Shown here piece after piece: positions 8,056-16,522 of a stretch of DNA of 64,000 nucleotides. The DNA is from Planctomycetales bacterium 10988. Its GTDB lineage: Bacteria > Planctomycetota > Planctomycetia > Pirellulales > Pb10988. Location: positions 1,302,001 through 1,366,000 of the forward strand of contig CP043547.1 in NCBI GenBank assembly GCA_009664345.1, in the 5' to 3' direction. The notes beneath the pieces are model-generated. The model was not told the DNA's origin. It saw nothing but the letters and a program-made list of their open reading frames with translations, and ran no database searches. Both the position numbers and the translations under genes were made by a program. Positions within the stretch are counted from its first letter, which is position 1. Each line of letters starts with the position of its first letter.

Positions 8056-8894
8056 ATGCCACGCCATCAACTGACCGACGATCAGTGGGAATGTATCCAC
8101 GATCTGTTCCCCCAACCCCAACGGACCGGGCGGCCGCCGAAGAATCGACGCCAGGTGATCAACGCCATTTTGTGGGTCTTGCGGACCGGGTCTCCTTGGC
8201 GAGACCTCCCCGCGGAGTACGGCCCGTGGCAGACGATTTATCACCGCTTCAATGCCTGGAATGCCGACGGGACGCTCGACCAGATTCTTGATCGGTTGCG
8301 AGCGGCCTACCTCGATACCGGGGCGATCGAGGGCGAACTGTGGTGCATCGACGGGACCTCCGTCCGAGCCCATCGCTGTGCGGCAGGCGGCGGCAAAAAA
8401 GCGACCCGCACGAGCCAAGCGACCACGCCTTAGGCCGTTCTCGCGGAGGTTTTTCCACGAAAATCCACCTCCTGTGCGACGGGCAGGGACATCCGCTGGC
8501 CTTCCATCTCACTGCCGGACAAGCCCATGAGAGCACCGCGCTGGAGCCGTTGCTCGAACGTGCCGAGGAGGAGTTGATCGACTCGTGCGGCCAACCGCTG
8601 GCCTGGCCGATGCGGCTAGCGGGCGATAAAGCCTACCGAGCAGATTGGATCGACGAGCTCCTGGAGTCGCTGGAAATCACTCCGGTAATCCCCTCCAAGT
8701 CGAGCGAACGAAACCGGCGAGCGGCCGAGTTCGATCAAGACCAATACCGCCGCCGCAACCTCATCGAGCGCGTCATCGGCTGGCTGAAAGAATGCCGCCG
8801 CGTCTTCGCACGCTTCGAGAAAACCGCCCTTAACTATGCCGGCATGCTCAAACTGGCGATCATTCAACGCTACTTGAAATTAATCATCGCCTAA
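8056..8894 (+). CDS. IS5/IS427-type DDE transposase, two frames joined by a -1 shift
   Basis: ORF A (8056-8433) starts at ATG after AGGGAGG and has the DUF4096-like N-terminus LTDDQWECIHDLFP and the first catalytic Asp in CIDGTSVRAH. ORF B (open from 8340 to the stop at 8894) carries LGRSRGGFSTKIH, the second Asp in LAGDKAYRAD and the Glu in NLIERVIGWLKE. The two join at a run of six A followed by G (8395-8401): reading GGC-AAA-AAA and then slipping back one base gives GGGKKSDPHEP, the usual family sequence. A -1 programmed or transcriptional slip is known in this IS group; a one-base deletion is the alternative. Confidence 0.9.
8395..8401 (+). promoter_or_regulatory. Putative slip site (A6G) of the transposase
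   Basis: AAAAAAG at the point where frame A must pass to frame B (-1). The zero frame reads AAA AAA GCG, so it is not a perfect X-XXY-YYZ heptamer; transcriptional slippage adding one A would also restore the frame. Confidence 0.6.
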
Positions 8895-8911
8895 CCTTTT
8901 CAGACAAAGCC
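8894..8911. repeat. Right terminal inverted repeat of the IS
   Basis: ACCTTTTCAGACAAAGCC, the inverted copy of the left end. Confidence 0.9.
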
Positions 8912-8913
8912 TA

Positions 8914-9266
8914 GGTCGGTTAATTCAATGTCTGACCGCAAGAAACCTTATCAAACGTACCTTGGGGGATCGATTTCACGTCTTGTTCGTTACGTCCATG
9001 AAAACTTGAAGATTCTCTCGCGTTGACGGTTGAAAAAACATCTTTAAAACTGCTGGAAGACTCTTCGCGCCTTACAACGGAATGCTTATAGGCTTCATCT
9101 ATCTAGATATCAAAACTCACCTTGATTTCGCTAAATCGAACCAGAAATTGCGTCAGGTAAGGTGATGGGGTTGGCTTAGTCTTTCGGGGGAAGAGTTCAC
9201 ACCTTTAAAATTTATCACTTCTTCACCAAATCAAAGTCAATCTCGTCTCGTCCATCGGATGACCAT
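8914..9266. other. Intergenic region between the IS and the sigma-like remnant
   Basis: About 350 bases with no open frame, RNA gene or clear promoter that I can support. It ends at the leader hairpins described next. Confidence 0.5.
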
Positions 9267-9267
9267 G

Positions 9268-9314
9268 GGCGGTTGTGTTTTTTCACAGCCGCCTTCGTGG
9301 CGGCCTTTTTCTTT
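9268..9314 (+). promoter_or_regulatory. Two mutually exclusive hairpins (attenuator-like leader)
   Basis: Hairpin 1: GGCGGTTGTG (9268-9277) pairs with CACAGCCGCC (9284-9293) around a T6 loop. Hairpin 2: GCCGCC (9288-9293) pairs with GGCGGC (9299-9304) around TTCGT and is followed by CTTTTTCTTT, making an intrinsic terminator. The segment 9288-9293 is used by both, so forming hairpin 1 would prevent the terminator. The ribosome site GGAGG (9315-9319) and ATG 9326 follow at once. This is the layout of a terminator/antiterminator switch. Confidence 0.6.
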
Positions 9315-9325
9315 GGAGGTTCGCC

Positions 9326-9463
9326 ATGAGCACCTTACTTTGCGAGACAAAATCTTCTGACGTAAATCATCAAGTTAAATCCGTTGATTGGCAGAATGTT
9401 TTCCTGACGATGCTGCCCAAAATCGAGAACCATGCCAGGATCGCCTTCAGACACCTATGGTAA
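9326..9463 (+). pseudogene. N-terminal fragment of a sigma-factor-like protein
   Basis: 45 residues after a good ribosome site (GGAGG, six bases). The end, TMLPKIENHARIAFRHLW, resembles the start of a family of about 200-residue sigma-like proteins found next to mobile DNA in planctomycetes, in which the sequence continues after FRHL with an acidic helix (family recalled from memory). Here it stops after FRHLW because group II intron sequence begins at the junction near 9457. The rest of the gene is missing from the window. Confidence 0.6.
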
Positions 9464-10378
9464 TAGGCGTGGTCAAGAATGCGTTGGAACCCAAATGTGA
9501 AGCCCGCTTTGAAATGTCCAGTTACGGTTATCGGCCTGGACAGGGGGCAGGATGCCATCGCCCGAGCCTACCAGCTTGCCCAAGGAAGCACTTTCCGCAA
9601 GTGGGCACTACGAGACTTCCGAGGACACCCCTCAGGGCGGAGTGATTTCACCTTTGTTGGCCAACATCGCCGTTCGCGGCATGGAGCAAGCTCTGGGGGT
9701 CGCTTACGGCTTCAAGGGACACTTGTTGAAAGCTCGCTCGCCGGCATGGGTGCGATACGCAGATGACTTTGTTCTGTTCTGTCACTCGCAAGAAGAGGCT
9801 CGAACAAGCTTGAGTCGAATCTCGCAGTGGCCGACCAGACGCAATCTCCATCTCGCGCCGGAGAAAACCCATCTGGTTCCTCTCCGGGAAGGCTTTGACT
9901 TTCTGAGGTTTACCGTGAGTCGCTACCAAGTCCCCACCAGCCGCCGAGGCTGGAAACGGCAAATCCAACCCAGCCGAGACTCTCTGAAACGGATTGGGGA
10001 TCGGCTGAGAACCATCTGGAGCGGTCTCAGGCCGCACCGACCGTGGCTCTGGCTGCCGCCCTGAAACCAGTGATCCGTGGTTGGGCGAATTCCTTCCACA
10101 CCCAGGGTTCCAGCAAAGCTTTTGCCAAGCTGGAAAAGTGGATGGACGACCGGGAAATGCGGTACGCCAAACGGCGTCGCCGGGCAAAACCCGCTTCTGA
10201 CTGGTTGAGAAGGATTGGGGAATTCCGGTTCCAGGTCGTCGAGACCGCTGGGTGTTCGGGGAGAAGTCCAGCGTCACCACCGACAACACCAAACGGAAGG
10301 TGACGATGACACCCCGGAAACCCTGGAACGGGGGTCATCTGTACTGCCAGCAGTTTCATCTGAGCTCAGGTGAGTCCT
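9454..10378 (+). pseudogene. Degraded group II intron reverse transcriptase/maturase
   Basis: Recognisable pieces lie in changing frames: NALEPKCEARFE and SYGYRPGQ (about 9480-9545), DAIARAYQLAQ, then TPQGGVISPLLANIA and YADDFVLFC (about 9620-9785), LAPEKTHLVPL and GFDFLRF, then in another frame KPVIRGWANSF, LEKWMDDREMRYAKRR and finally RWVFGEKSS. These follow the order of RT motifs 3-7 and the maturase X domain. At least three frameshifts occur, and the segment with the first catalytic Asp before TPQGG is deleted. The 5' part of the RT is missing too. The encoded protein cannot be functional. Confidence 0.88.
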
Positions 10379-10416
10379 GAGGAAACGCTCTGAAAGTGGT
10401 CGTTCGTGATCTGCTT

Positions 10417-10450
10417 GAGCCGTGTACGGTGAATGTCGCACGCACGGCTC
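10417..10450 (+). ncRNA. Group II intron domain V
   Basis: 34 bases. GAGCCGTG pairs perfectly with CACGGCTC, and the inner part has the TGAA-type loop of catalytic domain V. It follows the RT remnant as expected for an intron 3' end. No clear domain VI follows; the stop codon of the minus-strand giant gene begins 16 bases downstream. Confidence 0.82.
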
Positions 10451-10465
10451 TACTCGGCGACAATT

Positions 10466-13400
10466 TTACCCAACCCCCAACCCACTAAAGAGCTTGTCGA
10501 TTTCTTCGGCGGATTGATAGAATTCATCGGCATCGTCTTGCCAAGACTTTTTCTTCGCCAAGTTATCGAGTGTGATGTCTTCGGGGGTTTTAGGGTTCGA
10601 AGTAATGACCAGACTGGTGAAAGGTGCGGAGGCTGGAGCGGGGTCTTCGATCGGAATGTAGATGATGCCACCGGCGAGGAAAAGACCATCGATATTGGTT
10701 GGAGAACCAGAGAAGAAGTTGGAGAGGTCCTCAAGATCAACGCCACTGAAAGCTCGGGTGTGGGGGCCACCGGAGGAGCCGGGAACCGTGATAATGTCCG
10801 CGAAGCCGTCTTGGTTGAGGTCAGCACTTCCGACGCGAACGCCGCCTACAAAGTTGGGATGATAGGCGTAAAAGTTTTGGAGCGTTGAACCATCGGCGGA
10901 GCTAAAGGCTTGCACATGCGGGCCACCTCCGGCACCGGGGGAAGTGATGATGTCGTCGAAGCCATCACCATTCACATCGCCGGAAGCGACGTAAAGCCCG
11001 GTTAAAACATTCGGAGCGTAAGCGTAAAAGTTTGTTACCGGACCAGGCATTTGCTCGCCGGTCATGCCGTTGATCACGCGGACGTGTGGGCCTCCACCAG
11101 GACCAGGAGTCGTGATGATTTCAGCGAAGCCATCGCCGTTAATATCTCCCGTGGCAATACGAACGCCAACGGTGACATTGGGTGCATAAGCATAAAACTC
11201 GGTAATCACGTCACCAGTCAGTCCGTTGTAGACTTTTAAATGCGGACCTCCCCCAGCATCGGGAGCGGTAATAATATCGTCGAATCCGTCGCCATTCACA
11301 TCGCCCGCCGCCACGAAAACACCCGTTGTCACATTCGGAGCATAAGCATAAAAGTTATTGAGACCGCCCGTGTTTAGCTGACCGGTCCGGCTATCGAAGA
11401 CTTGCACATGTGGGCCACCGCCCGGTCCCGCAGCCGTGATGATATCGAGAATTCCATCACCGTTGACATCGCCGGTCGCGACGCGAACTCCGCCGGTGAA
11501 GCTTTCTCCATAAGGCATAAAACTCAATATTTCATTGCCGGAAGTGTCAAACACTCGTACCGTCGCGGGGCTTCCGGCATCGGTTCCGGTGACAATTAAC
11601 GGCGTTTCATCAACGGCGTTATAGAGAATGGTCGCTGAATCGCTGACATTTTCATTGCCCGCTTCATCCTCCGCGACGGCATCGGCGACGCTCACCGTCA
11701 CTACGCCATCTTCCTTGGCCGGCACCACTTCCAGTGTAAAAATATTACCATCAACGGGCGTAAACGTTCCTGCTATTCCTCCCGTTACAACAATGTCGCC
11801 GACTTTAAAGCCGAACACTTCTTCAGAAGATTCAAAGGTGAAAAGAATCGGGCTGACTACCGTCTGCCCACCATCCGGCGAGATCGTCAAGCTCGGAGCG
11901 GTGCCGTCGTAAGTGATTATTGAAGTATTCTCTACATTTCCATTGCCGACGGTGTCAGTAGCACCATTTGCCAATACCGTAACGACAACATCACCATCGG
12001 CCAACGCAGTGATTTCGAGAGTGTAAGTATTGCCATCAACTGCTGTAAAGCTTCCCTTCGTGCCATTGATGACTTGAATATCATCAATCGTAAAATCTGA
12101 CACTTCTTCAGAAAAATCAATAGTAAAAATGGTCATCGCTACGTTTGTCAGATTTTCATCTGGAGTGATAACAACCGTCGGGGAAATACTGTCATAAACA
12201 ACGGTAGCGCTATCACCAACAAGCAAATTCCCAGCGGCATCTTCGGCCGCCTCATCGGCCACACTAACGGTGAGTTCACCATCTGAGTTTGGAGTCACTT
12301 CAATGGTATAAGTATTCCCATCGATCATGGTGAAGCTACTTCCCATCCCGCCGGTGATTACAATGTCTGATTCAATAAACCCAATGATGTTTTCAGAAAA
12401 TTCAAAGATAAAAAGGATCGGGCTGGTGTTTGTCAAAAATGGGTCTGGTGTAAGTGATAGAGTAGGTGGTGAAATATCATAAGTAATCGTAGAGGAAGAA
12501 GATTCATTGCCATTCATAAAAGGGTCATGAGAAACATTGGAATCTACTATTATTTGAATGTTCCCTTCACCGTTAGCTTGAACATCAAGTGCGTAGGTAT
12601 TGTCATCAAGAACGGTGAAGTTGCTACCTATTCCATTAAAGATTTGTATGTCGGATTCCTCGAACCCAATTACCCTTTCTGAAAAGTCAAAGCTAAATGT
12701 GACTAATTGCACATTCGTATTTGTTTGATTGGGAGAAATGTTTAGTCTAGGTGAAACTTCATCTTCTATTACCCACAATTCCATGCCGCTTATTTGGTCG
12801 TTTGCTCTAAAAAAAAGCTTTCCATTCACGTTTGTTAGATTTTCAGGAAAAGAACTAAAAATGTCGGGGTTTAGATCCACTACTAATTCAGTACCGGCAT
12901 AAGTACCATCACTAACCCACAATTCTGAACCCAAATCTGTACGCGCATCAAAATAAAGTAGTCCATTGACGTTTGTTAAACCGTTAGGACTGGAATTATT
13001 CTCTCCTATATCGATATCTTTTACTAATTGTGTTCCATTACTTGTGCCGTCGCTTTTCCACAATTCTATATCTGACGAACGATTTCTTGCTCGAAAGAAT
13101 ACAGAGCCATTGAATTCGGTTAATTCCGTAGGATTTGAACCTGCTGTACCAGGAAAAATATCACTAACGAGTACCGTACCTTTGCTAGTTCCATCGGTCA
13201 TCCAGATCTCAGAACCAGCGAATGTATCATTTGCCTGAAAAAAGAGAGTCTCGTTGATCAAGATAAATTCACTCGGAGAGGAGGTGCCACTGCCGATCCG
13301 TATATCTTTCAATAATTGTGTGCCTTCACCGGTACCATCGCTTGTCCAGATTTCCTCGCCGTGAACTCCGTCGTTCGCAAGGAAGAGAAATGTTCCATTC

Positions 13401-15646
13401 ATATTGAAAAAAAGATGAGGGTCTGAACTAACCTCTCCTATATTAATATCTCTAACAAGTCGAGTGCCTTCACTTGTCCCATCAGTCATCCATAGTTCAT
13501 AACCAGTCGAACCGACATGTGCTGAAAAATATAATGTTCCATTAATGGACTTCAATTCACTTGGATTCGAACCTGCCTCTCCCAGATTGATGTCTTTTAT
13601 TAAAATTGTCCCTTCGCTTGATCCGTCACTTCTCCAGAGCTCTCTTCCTGAGGTTCCGTCGTCGGCGACAAAAAACAATGTATTGTTAAAGTCGTATAAT
13701 TCAGTTGGTAATGAAGATTCCGTTCCAGGAACTAGATCTGAAACAAGTTTTGTGCCTTCGCTTGTCCCATCAGTCATCCATAGCTCTGCCCCAGTGATTT
13801 CGTTAATAGCCCTAAAGAATAAAGTATTATTCACCACTGTTAGATAACGGGGATAGGAATTCAAATCTCCGGTTCTGATGTCTTTGACAAGCTTTGTTCC
13901 AGAGACCGTCCCGTCGGTCATCCAAAGCTCTACACCAGTTCCGGCTTCTCGACCGCTAAAAAATAGAGTGTTGTTGAAGTTGTGGTAGGTATGGGGATGG
14001 CGGAATTCACCGGGATTCACCTGTGCGACGAACTGGGTACCTGCTGTGGTCCCATCACTCGACCATAGCCCTCGACTATACCCATTTGATGCGAAAAAGA
14101 TTAGGTTGTCGTTAAAGCCTTGAAACCAAGGCTGTTTCCAGTAATCAAGTCTGAATTCATCAGGAACTGAACCCATAGTTTCAGGCCGAACATCCTTTAC
14201 GAGAATTGTTCCTTCGAGAGTTCCATCGCTCCGCCAAATCTCAGTGCCGCTTGAACCGTCATTCGCAGTAAAGAAGAGTGTGCCATTCAAATTTACCAGC
14301 ATTTCAGGTAAAGAAGTCGTTGGCCCAGGAAAGAGATCTTTTACAAGTTGAGAACCTGCGCTGGATCCGGTATTCATCCAAAGCTCGTAGCCTCTACTTC
14401 CATCGTTTGCAACAAAGAAGAGTGAGCCATTTACATTTGTCAAATACCTCACGCCGGTCTTATAAGAATGATGACCGGGTACCCCTGGTACGATATCATC
14501 TACCCGCTTGGTTCCGTTACTGGTGCCATCGCTCATCCATAAATCATAGCCGGATTGGTCCTCAAAAGCTCTAAAATAAAGCGTTCCGTTCACATTAGTA
14601 AGGTGAGTCTGAGCGGTTCCCTCATTTCCTTCCCGAATCTCCTTGACAATATGGGTTCCCGAGCTGGTGCTGTCGCTGCGCCAAAGCTCTCTTCCACTAA
14701 TCTCGGTAACCGCGCTAAAAAATAAAGTACCATTGATATTGGTAAGGTATGCTGGAGACTCTGGAGCTACTTCATTAATATCTTTGACAGCTAGAGTACC
14801 TTCCGAGGTGCCATCACTCATCCAGAGCGTTGGGCCGAAGTTCTCGGCATAAGCGGCAAAATAGATAGTGCCGTTAACGTTGGTTATCTCTTCAGGCCCT
14901 TTCGTTGGAAGCCCACCTGGTACAAGAGCTTTTAAGAGATATGTGCCTTGACTAGTTCCATCACTTCGCCAGATCTCCTTGCCATTTAGGTCATCATCTG
15001 CACTAAAATAGAGAATACCATCGATGTTGGCAAAATTTTGTAAAGAGGGTGAGTCAGAGCCAGGCAGGATATCTCTTACTACAAATGTCCCCTCACTTGT
15101 TCCATCAGACCTCCACAGTTCCGAGCCATAAGACTGATGATAAGCCCTAAAAAACAAGGTTCCATTGACATTAATTAAGTTGTCAGGTAGGTAAACTGAG
15201 GATTCATCGTAAAGGTCCTTGACAAGTCTGGTGCCCTCGCAGGTACCATCGCTCACCCAAAGGTCCTTTTCGCTTCCTAGGCTATTCGCGCTAAAAAATA
15301 CTTTCCCATTCACCTCCGTAAGAAAACGCGGCTCTGATCCCCTCGCACCTCTATAAATATTCTTTACGATTTGGGTACCTTCAATGGTTCCATCACTCTT
15401 CCACAATTCTTGCCCTGTAGCAGGATCGCTATTCGCACTAAAAAATAATGTGCCGTTCACATCTGTTAGATATTTGGGGTTGGAAGATATACCTACCTGA
15501 TTAATATCAATCAAAAAAGGTTCCGCGGCCGAGAGAAGATGGCGATCTTCGAGGGTTTCAAGCTGAAGTGCGGTTTCTTTTTGTTGGCGGAGGCGGGTGC
15601 GATGGTGGCGTTCGGAATGCTGGGAGAAAGGTTTGAACCAGGTCAT
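10466..15646 (-). CDS. Giant secreted repeat protein (LEPR-XLL, ELWxSDGT, Ig-like, FG-GAP)
   Basis: 1726 residues in four parts. (1) A basic N-terminus ending LETLEDRHLLSA, residues 29-40, is the LEPR-XLL-type export/anchor motif of planctomycete surface proteins. (2) Residues about 45-965 hold 18 complete ELWxSDGTxxGT units of about 50 residues and a partial nineteenth, likely beta-propeller blades. (3) Residues about 965-1335 hold four Ig-like units with FSE and DI motifs (Big_12-like). (4) Residues about 1350-1670 hold five to six FG-GAP/VCBS units with DVNGDGF calcium loops and GGGPH motifs. The likely role is cell-surface adhesion or envelope structure. The stop codon lies 16 bases from the group II intron remnant; the acidic C-terminus still looks natural. 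Confidence 0.93.
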   Translation of the reverse strand: MTWFKPFSQHSERHHRTRLRQQKETALQLETLEDRHLLSAAEPFLIDINQVGISSNPKYLTDVNGTLFFSANSDPATGQELWKSDGTIEGTQIVKNIYRGARGSEPRFLTEVNGKVFFSANSLGSEKDLWVSDGTCEGTRLVKDLYDESSVYLPDNLINVNGTLFFRAYHQSYGSELWRSDGTSEGTFVVRDILPGSDSPSLQNFANIDGILYFSADDDLNGKEIWRSDGTSQGTYLLKALVPGGLPTKGPEEITNVNGTIYFAAYAENFGPTLWMSDGTSEGTLAVKDINEVAPESPAYLTNINGTLFFSAVTEISGRELWRSDSTSSGTHIVKEIREGNEGTAQTHLTNVNGTLYFRAFEDQSGYDLWMSDGTSNGTKRVDDIVPGVPGHHSYKTGVRYLTNVNGSLFFVANDGSRGYELWMNTGSSAGSQLVKDLFPGPTTSLPEMLVNLNGTLFFTANDGSSGTEIWRSDGTLEGTILVKDVRPETMGSVPDEFRLDYWKQPWFQGFNDNLIFFASNGYSRGLWSSDGTTAGTQFVAQVNPGEFRHPHTYHNFNNTLFFSGREAGTGVELWMTDGTVSGTKLVKDIRTGDLNSYPRYLTVVNNTLFFRAINEITGAELWMTDGTSEGTKLVSDLVPGTESSLPTELYDFNNTLFFVADDGTSGRELWRSDGSSEGTILIKDINLGEAGSNPSELKSINGTLYFSAHVGSTGYELWMTDGTSEGTRLVRDINIGEVSSDPHLFFNMNGTFLFLANDGVHGEEIWTSDGTGEGTQLLKDIRIGSGTSSPSEFILINETLFFQANDTFAGSEIWMTDGTSKGTVLVSDIFPGTAGSNPTELTEFNGSVFFRARNRSSDIELWKSDGTSNGTQLVKDIDIGENNSSPNGLTNVNGLLYFDARTDLGSELWVSDGTYAGTELVVDLNPDIFSSFPENLTNVNGKLFFRANDQISGMELWVIEDEVSPRLNISPNQTNTNVQLVTFSFDFSERVIGFEESDIQIFNGIGSNFTVLDDNTYALDVQANGEGNIQIIVDSNVSHDPFMNGNESSSSTITYDISPPTLSLTPDPFLTNTSPILFIFEFSENIIGFIESDIVITGGMGSSFTMIDGNTYTIEVTPNSDGELTVSVADEAAEDAAGNLLVGDSATVVYDSISPTVVITPDENLTNVAMTIFTIDFSEEVSDFTIDDIQVINGTKGSFTAVDGNTYTLEITALADGDVVVTVLANGATDTVGNGNVENTSIITYDGTAPSLTISPDGGQTVVSPILFTFESSEEVFGFKVGDIVVTGGIAGTFTPVDGNIFTLEVVPAKEDGVVTVSVADAVAEDEAGNENVSDSATILYNAVDETPLIVTGTDAGSPATVRVFDTSGNEILSFMPYGESFTGGVRVATGDVNGDGILDIITAAGPGGGPHVQVFDSRTGQLNTGGLNNFYAYAPNVTTGVFVAAGDVNGDGFDDIITAPDAGGGPHLKVYNGLTGDVITEFYAYAPNVTVGVRIATGDINGDGFAEIITTPGPGGGPHVRVINGMTGEQMPGPVTNFYAYAPNVLTGLYVASGDVNGDGFDDIITSPGAGGGPHVQAFSSADGSTLQNFYAYHPNFVGGVRVGSADLNQDGFADIITVPGSSGGPHTRAFSGVDLEDLSNFFSGSPTNIDGLFLAGGIIYIPIEDPAPASAPFTSLVITSNPKTPEDITLDNLAKKKSWQDDADEFYQSAEEIDKLFSGLGVG
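10650..11600 (-). repeat. Five to six FG-GAP/VCBS repeats
   Basis: Units of about 62 residues with GDVNGDGFDDIIT and GAGGGPH. The DxNxDG loops are calcium-binding in integrin-type propellers. Confidence 0.88.
11640..12756 (-). repeat. Four Ig-like (Big_12-type) repeats
   Basis: Units of about 93 residues, each with a Pro-rich start (such as PTVVITPD), an FSE motif, a DI-V-NG motif, a DGNTY motif and a TYD end. Confidence 0.8.
12757..15520 (-). repeat. Array of 18-19 ELWxSDGT repeats (about 150 bp each)
   Basis: Tandem coding repeats with cores such as ELWRSDGTSEGT and a following NGTLFF strand. Units have diverged (DLW, EIW, SDST, MNTGS), so this is an old array. Unit 8 (LWMNTGSSAGS) is the most deviant complete copy. 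Confidence 0.9.
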
Positions 15647-16164
15647 GAATGGGATCTACCTTGGGAAAAGATCGGGAGGCTTTAATAGCAATTTAATTCG
15701 TGTATGATATCTGTTTCAACAAGGCAGGTAAACGGCAAATGCCAACTTCTCCTAAAAACCACAAGATGTTTTAAGAGGTTAAATCCGAGGGATTCCTTCT
15801 TTACTGAGGGGTGGGAATGAGGCTTGAGTTGTTAAGACTTAAGGAAGCAACAGGGACCACGTGAGGAGACTAAAAAGGAGGTAATAGTCGTAATTTATTC
15901 TGAAGACCGACTCTTGTAGAAAATACAATTAAATCTGAATGCCAATGCATGATTAGACAGGCTGGCATCAAGTGCTCAATTGAGAGAAATTCAGGCTTGT
16001 CAGTTGAGTAGACCTTATCTATCAAAAGCTGATATGTCGGGAAGTATCCAGCATGGAAAATGGGGCCTCAATCGTGCCATCATAGAGCACAACACATGCC
16101 CTATGGGTGCCCTAGCTTGCCCTATGGAGGAGCGACTTAAGTCTAACTTCTTCCTTGCTTTTAT
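15647..16164. other. Intergenic region upstream of the giant gene
   Basis: No credible coding sequence. A 67-codon frame at 15980-16183 lacks a ribosome site and recognisable features. The region should hold the promoter of the giant gene on the minus strand, not located with confidence. Confidence 0.45.
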
Positions 16165-16173
16165 TGATATAAT
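16165..16173 (+). promoter_or_regulatory. Extended -10 promoter TGATATAAT
   Basis: A perfect TGn-TATAAT element with no good -35. Expected start is about 16180. No gene begins between here and the terminator at 16241. Confidence 0.5.
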
Positions 16174-16179
16174 GTTGTC

Positions 16180-16281
16180 TTGAAGTGACTTTCGGAAAGG
16201 TATTTTTTAGTCGTCCATCCTAACGAAGACTACCACTTATAGGGCTTGGTTGGTTCATTCCGATCAAGCCCTGTTCTTTTT
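16180..16281 (+). ncRNA. Candidate small RNA, about 100 nt
   Basis: Bounded by the extended -10 element and an intrinsic terminator. It contains an upstream hairpin (TAGTC pairing with GACTA, about 16208-16232) and no open frame. The plus strand has no other gene upstream that would need this terminator. It is a prediction from signals only. Confidence 0.4.
16241..16281 (+). terminator. Intrinsic terminator
   Basis: AGGGCTTG (16241-16248) pairs with CAAGCCCT (16265-16272), followed by GTTCTTTTT. Confidence 0.75.
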
Positions 16282-16404
16282 GAGGGTTCCTCAGCTTCTA
16301 TCTACTCTTTATCAAAGCCCCTCTCGTATAGGGAAAAAGGTGGCTAGCGGTGGTCGATGAGCCGGTCATTCCCTAGAACTGGTTGAATACTTTTCTAAGA
16401 AGCT

Positions 16405-16435
16405 TTGACAAAACTGACTTCAAAGTGCCTTAAAT
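16405..16435 (+). promoter_or_regulatory. Possible promoter of the histidine kinase gene
   Basis: TTGACA at 16405-16410 and TTAAAT at 16430-16435 with a 19-base spacer, slightly long; CTTAAA would give 18. Confidence 0.4.
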
Positions 16436-16522
16436 GCAAGGTTTTTTGCCCTGAATCGGGAGGAGGTTTTGTCCAAGCCATGCAGAGACATTGACTATTT
16501 GTGGAACAGAGGAATGGACGGC

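Larger units (their letters stand above)
7972..8911 (+). mobile_element. IS5 family (IS427-like) insertion sequence, complete
   Basis: 940 bases, clearly more GC-rich than its surroundings. Terminal inverted repeats begin GGCTCTGTCTGAAAAGGT (left) and GGCTTTGTCTGAAAAGGT (right, read inwards), with one mismatch in 18. The flanking dinucleotide TA (7970-7971 and 8912-8913) is the target duplication usual for this group. One transposase is encoded in two overlapping frames. Ends, duplication and DDE residues are intact, so it may be recently acquired and functional. Confidence 0.92.

Noticed and set aside
9648-10292. 214-codon minus-strand frame across the RT remnant
   Set aside because: The plus strand carries RT motifs in order; this is a shadow in GC-rich DNA.
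13561-13573. Copy of GGTTCGAATCC on the minus strand as possible far attachment site
   Set aside because: Only 11 bases match the tRNA, they lie inside a coding repeat and similar text recurs in neighbouring units; chance from codon use.
12757-15520. Regular 150-base spacing suggesting a CRISPR or DNA repeat array
   Set aside because: The periodicity is protein-coding (ELWxSDGT units), with no short identical repeats or unique spacers.
15980-16183. 67-codon plus-strand frame
   Set aside because: No ribosome site, no family features, overlaps the extended -10 element.
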